In this document: positions 1 through 12,500 of the stretch, in pieces
Numbering within the stretch: position 1 is the stretch's first letter
Layout: each line of letters starts with the position of its first letter
Source of the DNA: Plazaster borealis
Lineage: Eukaryota; Echinodermata; Asteroidea; Forcipulatida; Labidiasteridae
Direction of reading: 5' to 3'
DNA: 64,000 nucleotides
NCBI GenBank assembly: GCA_021014325.1
Contig: CM037470.1
Coordinates: 8,659,147 to 8,723,146 of the forward strand
Notes under the pieces: model-generated
The model's input: only the letters and a program-made list of their open reading frames with translations
The model's database searches: none
Told to the model about the DNA's origin: nothing
Translations under genes and position numbers: made by a program

Positions 1-422
1 AAAACATTTTCACGCTGGTGACAAATATATTCAAATTAAAAGCAAAGATTAAAAAACAGTGATTTGGACTTTGACAGCTATTTTTTTAAAACAGTGTTAT
101 TAAGATGTAAAACAAAACGGGCCAAGAAATACATATTGTGAATCATGCCCAACAGTTCTTAATGTGCCAAATTTATTAAGAAATGTCAAATCTTTCAGTA
201 AGATACAGTTCTAGGCAGATATCAATTGAGTTACAATAAGAATGAAGATAGCCACCCAAAAAGTAAAGTAATGAATGATGTAGCTTTATTTATAACTTGC
301 TGTAAAACAAAAATGCTGGAAAATTTTCATTTGGTTGTTATAAGCTAACAAATGTGCTTTGTTCAATAAAAATGAATTGTGTAAACTAGACCCTAACTGT
401 CATGGTTGGTTGTTTGTTACAG

Positions 423-530
423 GTTGGTATGGTAGACTGCATACCTAGCTTGATCAATGCTATTCGCATGATCCATAGTATCTCTCGCTATTACAACACC
501 TCAGAAAGAATGACTTCATTATTCATTAAG
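423..530 (+). CDS. DNAH5: Dynein exon a (36 codons)
   Basis: Acceptor AG at 421-422, donor GTAACT at 531, phase 0 at both ends. It encodes the highly conserved start of the recognisable tail region ([10 protein letters not shown] through MTSLFIK). Earlier exons, including the start codon, lie left of the window. Confidence 0.93.
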
Positions 531-3500
531 GTAACTATTTTTATTTTTGAATATTAAACAAACTGAATTAAATCACTGAAATGACAATTCAGTTGAGTTC
601 AAGTTGAATCATTCATCACATTAACCCACTAAACATTTCCATGGTTAATTACATTACATTGATCAGAAGAATCACAAACAAGAATTGCATTTGTTTATCC
701 TTGACACATGATTTATTTTTAAAAATTTATATATTTTTTTGGTTAGTGCACAGCAGAATAGGGCTCCTGTTTTGAACATGAACGGTTCGTCTAAGACCCA
801 TGATAACTGTTTTTAAATACAAGTAATTTTTAATGATGTAGTGAACAGTAGGGTCTTATTACTCTCAGTCTTCATCTCAAACTTTTGAGTTTGGTTCATT
901 CTCGACAACACTGCCACCTTTTACCCTGTTCATTACTCATAGGTGACCAACCAGATGGTAACAGCTTGTAAGAACTACATCACTAACGATGGCATGTGTC
1001 GCATATGGGATCAACCCTATGAAGAGCTACTCAGTAAGCTCCATGCTGCAACCAGACTGTACAAGGAATATCAGAAATGCTTCCATAAAACCAAGAAGAA
1101 GATTGATGAGATACCAGGAGCCAGATCATTTGACTTCTCTGAGATGTATATCTTTGGAAAGTTTGATGCTTTCTGCAAGCGCATAGATAAGGTAAGAAAA
1201 TACTTATGTTTTATTACTGGTTCCAGTGCGCATCACATGGACATCATACAGTGCAGTTGAAATTTACAATTAAAAACACAAATGAAACTAAAATAATTGG
1301 GGAAAAATGTAAGACGGCTGTAATATCCATGTCATGTGAATTCCTCATTTTATGAGTACAGGCCAAGTAACCGATTTGTTTTTTTATCCTGCAGATTGTT
1401 GAAATGCTGTGCACTATTGATACTTACAGCGTTTTGACAACTTCTCGTATCGAGGGCATTGAACCAATGGCAAACAAGTTTCAGAATATCTACACTGGTG
1501 TGAAGAAGAAGCCTTATGATGTACTGGATCACCGCAAGGTTGACTTTGACAATGATTTTGAAGACTTCAAGAAGAACATCTTTGATTTGCAGGTCAGAAA
1601 TAAGCAGAGGGAGGGTCAATAACCTTGGGTCAGAATTATATCGTGCAATGGTGAGCCTTTTAAAGGTATCGTATACGTTTGGTAATGACTCAAAACAAAT
1701 ATTAGCATAAAAATTTACTTGGTAACAAGCAACGGAGAGCTGTTGATAGTATAAAACATTGTAGGAAACGACTCCCTCTGAAGTAACAGAGTTTTTGAGA
1801 AAGGTAATTTCTCACTAAAATAATAAAAACTTCTTGCAAAGGTTTTTATTCCTATCTGAAAGCACACAAATTTGGACAACAAGGGTGTTTTTTCTTTCAT
1901 AATTTTCTTGCAACTTCGATGACCAATTAAGCCCAAATTTTCACAGGCTTGTTATTTTATGCATATGTTGGGATACACCAAGAGAGAACACTGGTCTTTG
2001 ACAATTGCCAAACGTGTTCAGTGCCTTTAAGGAGCTATAAAAGGGGCCGGTGGAGGGAGGGTTCATTGTCATGTTTTATCAAAGGTTTCTCTGGTTATCA
2101 TTTCCCTTTTTTGAATCAGTCAAGCAATGATTCTAAATGAAAAATCGGCTTATAATTCAGCAATGCATGGAGGTAGAGAAGGGGGCGGGTGGAGGTAGGG
2201 TTCATTGTCATGTTTTACTGAAGGTTTAATTCTCTGGTTATCGTTTCCCTTTTGGAATCGGTCAAGCAATGATCCTTAATGAAAAATCAGCTTATAATTC
2301 AGCAATGCATGGCGGTAGAGAAGGGGGCGGGTGGAGGTAGGGTTCATTGTCATGTTTTACCAAAGGTTTCTCTGGTTATTGTTTCCCTTTTTTGATTCAG
2401 TCAAGCAATGATCCTAAATGAAAAATCAGCTTATTATTCAGCAATGTTTTCATTGAGGGTCTTTATATCACAACTTTATAATATAAACAGCTACTTTATA
2501 TAGTGCCCATATCGGTATCAAGCTCATGGTGACTGAGCTCGGTGTAATGGGGTAAGCCCATTCTCTTTCATGATAAGTGTAGTACGTCACTCATTGTGCT
2601 AGTGCATGATAACAGGAAGAACAAAATTTGAATGTAATCTGTCATTCATAAAGCCCCTTACTAGAAACACCAGGGAAAGCCTCTTTTAGCAGTACTCAAA
2701 TGCTTTGTTTTGTTGCCCTAGTATGCATTTCTAGAATTTGTGGACAACAGTTTTGACAGAATAACTGCAACTACTCAATCCTTGGCCCTGCTCTCAAGGT
2801 AAGTTTGTTCAGACCTTGTGTACATCTAGCCCTTCTGTAGGAGTATAATATACCTATTATCCTCATATAAAACACAATATACCGCATTTATAGATCCTTG
2901 TTATTTGATCGGTGGAACTTGCATCATGTGTCATACTTTATTTTTGCCTTGTATACTGTTCGGACACTTTAACATTTAATAAAGGAGTCCTATATTGATA
3001 AATTTAGGTCGCTTTGCAGCTGCTTTGCGCATACTAATAGATTTGACATTGAGTATCATATTAATAGATTGCGTTACGTGTTATGAGTCTACACATAAGC
3101 TTGCGAGCCAACACGTATATGCCTATAAATGCCAAACGCACTTTAGCCAACCGGTCTTAAATAGCTCCACACATCCTTATCCAATCACTCTTTGTAGGAA
3201 AAATGTAAAATGTGTTTTTGTATGACACCTCTTTCCCAGTTGTTAAAAATTGATACCTCACCATGCAATGCCTCAAAACCCACAACAATTATAATATTTG
3301 GAAAATTAATTTTAACAGTAATGTTAAAAGTAAGAAATGTATTTAAGGTTAAATAAGTTTCAATGAAAACATGTAGATTTAAAGCAGCACTCCTCTTGAT
3401 ACATTGCAACCCTGTAAATGAAAAGTTTCATGTTAGTTTGCAACAATAAAATACTCCCATGTTAATAAGCCATTTGCGAGTTAGATTTGAATAATGTCTG

Positions 3501-6500
3501 GTAAATGACTTGCTTTGTCACAAGTTAACACTTAAATTTTAATTCCTCAGACAACATATCGACGGGTGCTATGTCACATTGTTCATGGCAAGCTTTTGCG
3601 TAGTTACATGAAGACACTGGGAACACCTATTTCAGACACAATTCTGAATAAATGAGTAAGGCACAATGGTTTGCCCATCTGGAGGTTGTTATACTAAAGC
3701 TTGCCCTGATCCAAACAACATCACAACTGTTGATGTAGTTTGAAAAATTCAAATTTAAGCATTAACTTGTGACCATTGTGACTAAGCAAGTCATTGTACC
3801 AGACATTATTCAAATCTAACTCGCAAATGGCTTATTGATGCCACACTTAAGATACAATGGTAAAAATAAAACCCATGTCACTATAATCAGATTGATTATC
3901 TTTTCAATACAGATTTGAGCGTCTTAACATCCCTCAACTGAACATTGAAGATAAGTACGCAGCTATTCTACAGCATTATGGCACAGAACTTGAAGGTATC
4001 AAGAAGGTAAGAATGTACTCAAAACATCTTGACTATGTAAGGGGGCAAGACTACTGTTCAAACAGTGGGCAAGCTTGCTGGGGGAGATTTTGTGATTGAC
4101 TTTGCTAGGGGGTTAGATGACAGACTTTCAATATTAATGATAGCTTATTATGTGTCTTGATATGTTACAGCTGTACATGAAGCATAAGGATGATCCACCA
4201 ATCCCTAGAGACATGCCTCCTGTGGCTGGTAAGATCTCTTGGGCAAGACAGCTTTTCAGACGTATACAAGAACCAATGGAAATATTCAAGGTAATGCCAT
4301 CCAAATTTAATATCAAACAAAACACATTACTACATCTGTGATTGACTAAAGTGTTCAATTATCTTAGTAATTGTAAAACTATTCTTTACATTGTTTGAAG
4401 GCATTTTTCAGTAATCGGTATATAAATAATGGGTAATAAAAATCATTTTTTTGTAGAATGTCCACGGCTTGTTGAAAACTCAAGATGCACGCAAGGTAAT
4501 ACGTAACTACAATCGTATGGCTGCTGTCCTAATTGAGTTTGAGATACTGTACCACAGAGCATGGATGAAACAGGTTGATGCAGTCAAGTCAGGTAAACGC
4601 AAGGCAGTTCCATAATGGCATACACTTTGTACTGGAGATATTGTCCAGGTTGTTTGCAGTGAAAATAAAACTTGAGTCTAATAGGGGTTTTATCAGCGCA
4701 ATAAAACAACTATGCTTCATGCATGTTGATAAAAAATGTGCATGCCCATTTTTACCTTGTAACTTCAGTTTGATCTTGTAAAAAGGATCACAAAACTATT
4801 ACATAAGAAAAAATATATAAGTAATATATATAATAAATAAGTTACTGGAAAATCAATGCCAACAATTCATTGAAAACCAGTTACTTGAGATAACAGACAC
4901 TGAGTCTCAACTCCAGGAGTCATGCTCTATTGAAGAGTATGAACAGTTACAAGATACCATACTATCTAACGTCAAGCATCTAAGGTCCACCCTAATGGAC
5001 AAACAGAACAAGAAACGTATGAATGTCCAAGCTAACCATAAGAAACACATTCATAGACGTTTCCACAGTAGGAGAACCACCATTGCTCCTCCTACTGTTA
5101 GGTCGCCAGAGACTAATACTGTAGTTAATCTCTCTGACATGGTCCTTACTGACCCACAGGTTAAACTCCTCTCGAGGGGTCTTAAGTTTTGCCCCACACC
5201 CAGAGAACCTAACCAACTTATTTTCCAACAGGACATGGCCCAATTCAATCGTAGGTTACGCCTACGTGAATACTTTCATGTAGAGCCCTCCATGGATGAA
5301 GAGTCATCTGTGGAGACCCAACCAATTACCCGCAACCGCTTCAAGGAAAAGAGTACTTGGGTACCCCCTAAGAACCGAGATGTGTCTCTAGAGACATACA
5401 TCAATTCGGTTAACTCCGAGGTTCTTAAGGTCCCTAATACCCCTACTTCCAATAACCTCCCCAAGATGAGCGACACGCCCTTACACAACTCCGCCAATCA
5501 CCAGACATAGTGATTAAACGGGCTGACAAGGGGTCCGCAGTTGTAGTCATGAACACACATGACTATATTGCTGAGGGCCTCAGACAGCTCAGCAACACTG
5601 ATCATTACATTGAATGTGCCACTGATCCCACTCAATCTTTCTCCCAAGATATCAGCGACACCCTGGTTAGAATTTATAATGCCAATGGTATCGAGAAAGA
5701 TACACTTAACTATCTCCTCCCACATGACCCACAGCAAGGTTCTACCTTCTACCCAAGATACACAAGCCCAATAACCCGGGTAGACCAATTGTATCTGGGA
5801 ATGGTAGCCCCACAGAGCGCATTTCTGAGTTTGTCGATAGCTTTCTCAAACCCTTAGTCTGCCGTATTCCTTCCTTCATCAAGGATACCAAAGACTTTCT
5901 CCACAAACTAGATGAGGTCAAGCACCAAATACCTGACTCTGCCATTCTGGTTACTTTTGATGTTTCATCATTGTATACTAACATACCCCATCATGAAGGC
6001 ATGAGTGCATGTGTCTCTGCCCTCAATGCTAGTAAACAATCCCGCCCGTCAGTGAGACATATTAAGGAACTCATCAGCCACATTCTCATGAAGAATAATT
6101 TTTCATTTTCTGACAGGCACTTTCTACAGGTACAGGGTACTGCCATGGGTACCAAAATGGCACCCTCATATGCTAACTTATTCATGTCTCAGTTGGAGGA
6201 CAGACTCCTGTCCTCTGCCCCCAACCGTCCACTAGTTTGGTGGAGATTTATTGATGATATTTTCTCCATCTGGTGTGGTGGCAAGGACAGCTTGGATGAG
6301 TTTATTGACCATATAAACTCATTTCACCCCACCATAAAGTTCACTACCGAATATTCTCTCACAAGTGTGAATTTTCTAGATGTTACCATAACCAAATCCC
6401 TAATGGCATTGTCACGGATGTCTACAGTAAACCCACCGACACCCACCAGTACCTTCTCTCCAACAGTTGCCACCCTAGTCACTGTAAGAAGGCAATTGCT

Positions 6501-9500
6501 TACAGTCAGGCCTTACGTATCAGACGTATCTGTTCTACAGATACCCTGTACAAGAGGCGCTCATCAGAGCTAAGGAAACACCTTGTATCTAGGGGCCACA
6601 GCGAACGCAGGGTCCAACTTGCAATCAACAGGGCTCTCAACGTACCTCGTCATACTCTGTTGACTAACACGGAACTAAAAAGCTCCTACCAATAGAGTGG
6701 CCTTGGTCACCACCTTCCACCCCGAACTACCTAAACTTTCCTCAATCCTCAATAATAACATGACCATCCTTCACTCATCCAACAGGTTACACTCAGCAAT
6801 CCCTGAGGTCCCCATGGTTGCATTCCGCCGTCCTAAGAACCTGGGTGACATCCTAGTCAGGGCCAAACTTCCCCAGGTACAGTCCGAACAGAACCCTCAA
6901 CAGAAATACTGGGCTGTCACAAATGTACCCGTTCCAAATGTAGAACGTGTCTGTACATCAAGCCCTCACTTAAGATAAAGAGTCATATCACTGGCTCTTC
7001 ATACAACATCAAGACCGACTCCCAATGTAGCACACCTAATGTAGTCTATGTCATATCATGTAAGAGATGTGGGCTACAATATGTGGGAGAGACTAAGACC
7101 AAACTCAGTCTTCGCTTTGCGAATCATGTCTCTTCCATAAAGACCAAGAAACCGTACCCAGTCTCTATCCACTTCAACAGCCCCAACCATAGTGTCAAGG
7201 ATGTTGAACTTCTGGTGATTGAAGCTTGCAATGGTGATGACACACACCGCAAGCATAGAGAATCACACTGGATTCACCAACTCAACACAGTCCAACCCTT
7301 TGGACTAAACATAAACACTGGTGTTAAATAACTTCCCATTACCCTCCACTTCACTCCTCTGCCTGATAATTCATTTGTTGTATATATTCTGTAAATAAAG
7401 TGTAAATCAACACATTTTTTTCTGTCAATAATTTGTTTTTATAAATTTCTTACTATAAATATCTCATGTAGTAACCTTTTTTCCACAGGTCCCTCACACC
7501 TATTTTTAATATCATCCTACCTTTGATCTTGCCATTCTTTAATTGACCATTGTTAGTTGCATCATGATGCAACTTGCTCTCCTATCCTACCCTTTCATGT
7601 TTCCCTGCATTGTTATCGAACAATGCATTTACCACTTTTATGGTCCAGTAATCCATCCTTTCATACTATACATCCTTTGTCCTCACCACTTTACTCCTAT
7701 TGGTTCATAGCCACCAATTGTTTCTGAAATAGAAACTTTGATTGGCTATAATTTTCCCGCTTCTTTCTGGATCCTTCCCTTAATCCCTTTCCTCTCTCTT
7801 TTTCTATAAATGGATATGTATTTGTTTGTACTTGTTTTATGCCTCTGAAGAAGGTCCGGTCTGGATCGAAAGCTAAGGCCATCTACCCTACTTATTATTA
7901 ATAAATAAGAAATAATATATAAATAATATTGTAATATTACCAATGTTACAAAGACTTCTGAATTTAGAGTATACAAAACAATCGGATTGAGTGCTAATTA
8001 CATACTTATATGTCATACTCCAATGATCCAGTGATCAGTTTTTATCAGAACTATCATATACATGGATTTATACTTGGCATTTTCTATTTAATTTGCAAAA
8101 TGTGTACACATTTACAACACAGGTTTTTGTTTTATGAGATAATTGTAGTCGTACTAAAATGTTTTCACTTTCAACTCCAGCTTGTAGCTGTATTTTGTTT
8201 GTTTAAAGATACTTCAAATGTAGCTGTAATTTTTTTTTTAAAAGATACTTCAAATATCGATTGTTTTTTAGTAAATCTTTGAAAGAAGTCAATGTATGAG
8301 AAATAACCGTGAGCAGTTAGCTTGTGTCTAAAATAATTGGATATATTTGTATACATGCATCCTACTAATAAAAGCTTCCTCATACAAATTGTTGGGTTTG
8401 GACGGTATCAGCAGTGGCAGAACCCCGATGATGGCTATGTGATTTTCCATCATAAATCATGGATGTTGACAAAATGAAGATTCTGTTCCTTGGTAGATGT
8501 TTATGCTAGTATTAATATTTTGTTTTGTTTTTGTCATCAGGCCTACAGGCAACCCTGCTCATCCGTCACCCAGAAACGAAGCAACTCCTTGTCAACTTTG
8601 ACCCTTTGCTGTACCAGGTTATGCGTGAATCTGAGTGCATGCGTAAGCATGATTTAGAGATTCCAGAGGCTGCTCATATCATATGCCTAGGACAGGAGCA
8701 ACTCAAGGAAAACTATAATACTCTCAAGGTAATCTACATCTACTAACTACCATTATTGTAGTTACTTGTGTTCTCTTAAGAATATTATAAATATGTATTT
8801 TTGAATCTGTGTTATGATTTTAAGTATTTGGTAAACTGTGTTCATTAATGTTGAAGCTCGGATTGACCAACCTGTCGAGGAAATTAAGTTACAGTTTTCA
8901 ACAGAAACCCTAGACTTTTTACCATCTTTTTTTTCCAAACTGAAGGTGAAATAATATTTCACTGGGGTTTAAAATACGAAGTGTGAAAGCTCCCCATCTT
9001 AAAAGAAATGGCACAAAATTATCATCATGTTTTTATGGAAATGTTTTATTGTTCATATTATGTACAGATATATTTTAGGAATTTAAATGAAATCAACGAC
9101 AATTGTACAGCTCATCTTGAATTTAGTTGTGAATTGTTCATAAAATGAGTACTGGAATTTAGCGATTTTTTAACATACAATTTCAATTTGTTTGAAATGT
9201 TTTAGTTATTGCTTGATGAGAATGCTGCAGTAAGAGATAATATCCCAGTCATATTCCAGCCATTGATGATGGCTCATACCAGGAAGGTAGACCTAGCTAT
9301 CATACCAGGTCTTACTATGCTTTGTTGGACATCACTCAACCTACAGAATTACTTCAGGAGTATTAGATCTGCCCTTCGAGATCTTGACCTCATTATCAAG
9401 GAGGTATGTGGAGGGATCATTTTTCAGATTCCTCCCAACTATTTTTTGTTTCTCATAAAAACATGTTTTTTTCCTGTTCATACAAAATTGTTTCAGTAAC

Positions 9501-12500
9501 TTTTGTTTTATTTTCAAAATGTTTCGCTTTTTATTCCAAGAGGAAAGTACTTAAAACATTTAACAGAGAACTTGATACAAGGGAATAACAGTGTGATGAC
9601 CCAGTCTTCGCTGGTAATGACCGCTGTTAATGGACCAAGTCAAAGTCGAGGTTTATATTAGCAGCAGCCAGCCACCAACCAATTTGTTGCCAATATTTTT
9701 TTGAATTGTTCTTTTCATGTTCAAGGGCCATTCTTTAGGCTGTTCAATTTTTGCATGGCACCTAACCTCTTACACATAATTAACTATTTGTGCATAGTGT
9801 TGAGAAACCAGGCCATGAGCTTTGAAAATTAACAAGCTACCTTAAATTGATACACTGTCTGCACAGTCACGCAGCACCAACCATCTCTTGCCAAAATAAA
9901 TATACAAAAACTACAAAAAAAACCCAGTTATTTTGACAGTTCCCCGCATAACATGCACACAGTGTGTGCATACAGAACCTTTAATCAACAATATGCTTGT
10001 TTAGGGGGCTTTCATTCCCAGCGGGCAAAATACGTTGAAATAACGTTGAAACAACGTCATACCCCGACGTTGGAGTAACGTTGAATTATAGTTGGATTTG
10101 CAAATCGTTTTAACGTTGAAATGCCGACGTAGACACAATGTGAGAATATTAACGTTGTTTCAATGTCGGCATTTATACGTTGTTTCAATGTAAAGTTTCT
10201 ATGTTGAAACAACATTGAATAATGGTTGGATTTGCAAATTGTTTTAACGTTGAAATGCTGCTGTAGAAACAACATGGGAATATTAATGTTGTTTCAATGT
10301 TGGCATTTATACGTTGTTTCAACGTCAAGTTTCTATGTTGAAATAACGTTGAATAATGGTTGGATTTGCAAATTGAAATAACGTAGAAATGCCGACGTAA
10401 AAACAATGTTAAAATCACGTTTCAATGTTTCAACGTCAAGTTTTGACGTTTAAACAACGTTGAATAATAGTTGGATTTGCAAAACGTTGAATGCAGACGT
10501 AGAAACAACGTGGCAATCACAATGTAGAAACAATGGCTCTTTAATTAACTAGTTAATTAATTATTTCAAGTAATTATCATTAGTGTTAGTTAATACTACT
10601 CTGTTATATAATTTACATGTACTATACTAACTCAATACATGACTACAACCTATCCAAGTCTATACATCCATACACACTGTATGTCTTGTATATATGTAGA
10701 CCAGGATCCCTAGATTTTCTAGTCATGGTTTAAACTCCGTTTTTAACTAAAAACTGCTTAATTATTAATTCAAATGTTTAAATTACAAATTTTTGCTTGG
10801 ACTTTTGTTGTTCGTATATTTTTACATTCGAATTAAACACAAAAGTACAGAAACTTCCCTCGGATAAGTTAATTAAACCAAATTGTTTTATTATCAAAAA
10901 CACACTTCTAGGCCACACCCCCAATTTGAATATTATGTCAACGTTAAACCAACGTTGGATCAATGTTGGATCAACATTAGCGTGATCGATTAGAGGTATA
11001 ACACTGAAGGTTTCGCATCTAGATTATGCAAACAAAACGTCAACGTCAACCATCAAACCTGTTTTACAATTAACAAGCAAACTATTCTGTAACTATTCTG
11101 TTACAACAGTTATGTTTTATGAATTGCCGCTTATTGTCGTAGTATGACCAAATAGTTCAATATAAGTTGCCCTTGGCAGCTCGCCGATAATGTAACCCCC
11201 CCCCCCCAAAAAAAAGGTAGCTATAGCTATAGCTTAAATGCTGCCAACATTGTGTCAGCACTATAATAACCTGCGTTGGCTCAGCACCGGAGTGCCTACA
11301 TAAGTCCAATGTGGTAATTGCCGAGATAGAGCCATCATTGGTCCCACATTGGAAAGCAACCCATCATGCTTTTCCGCTATTGCTTTTGAATCCATTTACA
11401 GGAAAGCAGTGATTGTCACATGACATCATCAGAGAATACACATGTCGCCGGCCTTACCCCAAAATCTCCGCCAGCAAGTTGTCTATTAATTTTATTCAGA
11501 ACAAAAATGGTGTCACATTTGGTGGGTGCACGAACCCTTCCCGCCGAGACAAATTTTCCACAAAAGATGACATGTTGATGACACAATGATTGTAATGTAA
11601 ACTAGGCAATTTGTTAAACTGCCGGTTGGAAGGATATAAGCATTAAATTTAATTGGTTATTATTGGTCAGGAATAACAACCTTTATCCACCTTTGTGAAA
11701 CTACCAGACTGATGTTGGACCAACATTGATTTTAGGTTGTTACCATCACGAGGCAAAAACAACCTTTATCCAACATTGTACGTCAGAAAACATAATGTTG
11801 AGACAACGTTACCAGACTGATGTTGGATCAACATTGATTTTAGGTTATTATTATCGTGAGGTAAAAACATCAAACGTTGCACATACGTCAAAAAACATTA
11901 CGTTGATACAACGTTACCAGATTGATGTTGGATCAACATTGATTTTAGGTTGTTATTATCCCGACGCAAAAACAACCTTTATCCAACGTTGTACTTACGT
12001 CAAAAACATTACGTTGATACAACGTTAGCAGACTGATGTTGGATCAACATTGATTTTTGGTTGTTGTTATTATCCCCACGCAAAAACAACTTTGATCCAA
12101 CGTTGTACATGCTTCAAAAACATTACATTGAAACAACGTTAGCAGACTGATGTTGGATCAACGTTGATTTTTGGTTGTTATTATCCCGACGCAAAAACAA
12201 CCTTCATCCAACGTTGTACTTACGTCAAAAACATTACATTGATACAACGTTAGCAGACTGATGTTGGATCAACATTGATTTTAGGTTGTTATTATCCCGA
12301 CGCAAAAACAACCTTTATCCAACAGTGTACATGCTTCAAAAACATTACATTGAAACAACGTTAGCAGACTGTTGTTGGATCAACAGTGATTTTTGGTTTT
12401 TATTATCCCGACGCAAAAACAACCTTTATCCAACGTTGTACTTACGTCAAAAACATTACGTTGATACAACATAAGCAGACTGATGTTGGATCAACATTGA

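Larger units (their letters stand above)
4842..7898 (+). mobile_element. Penelope-like retroelement, 5'-truncated, inactive
   Basis: A 3-kb insertion in a dynein intron. It encodes, in broken frames, a Penelope-type reverse transcriptase followed by a GIY-YIG endonuclease, then a 3' UTR of about 570 bp that ends near an AT-rich stretch. An 11-bp direct repeat TAATAAATAAG stands at 4831-4841 and 7899-7909, a candidate target-site duplication, though AT-rich sequence makes chance matches easier. Penelope-like elements normally carry terminal pLTR repeats; I see no 5' copy of the 3' end, which suggests 5' truncation. Confidence 0.88.
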
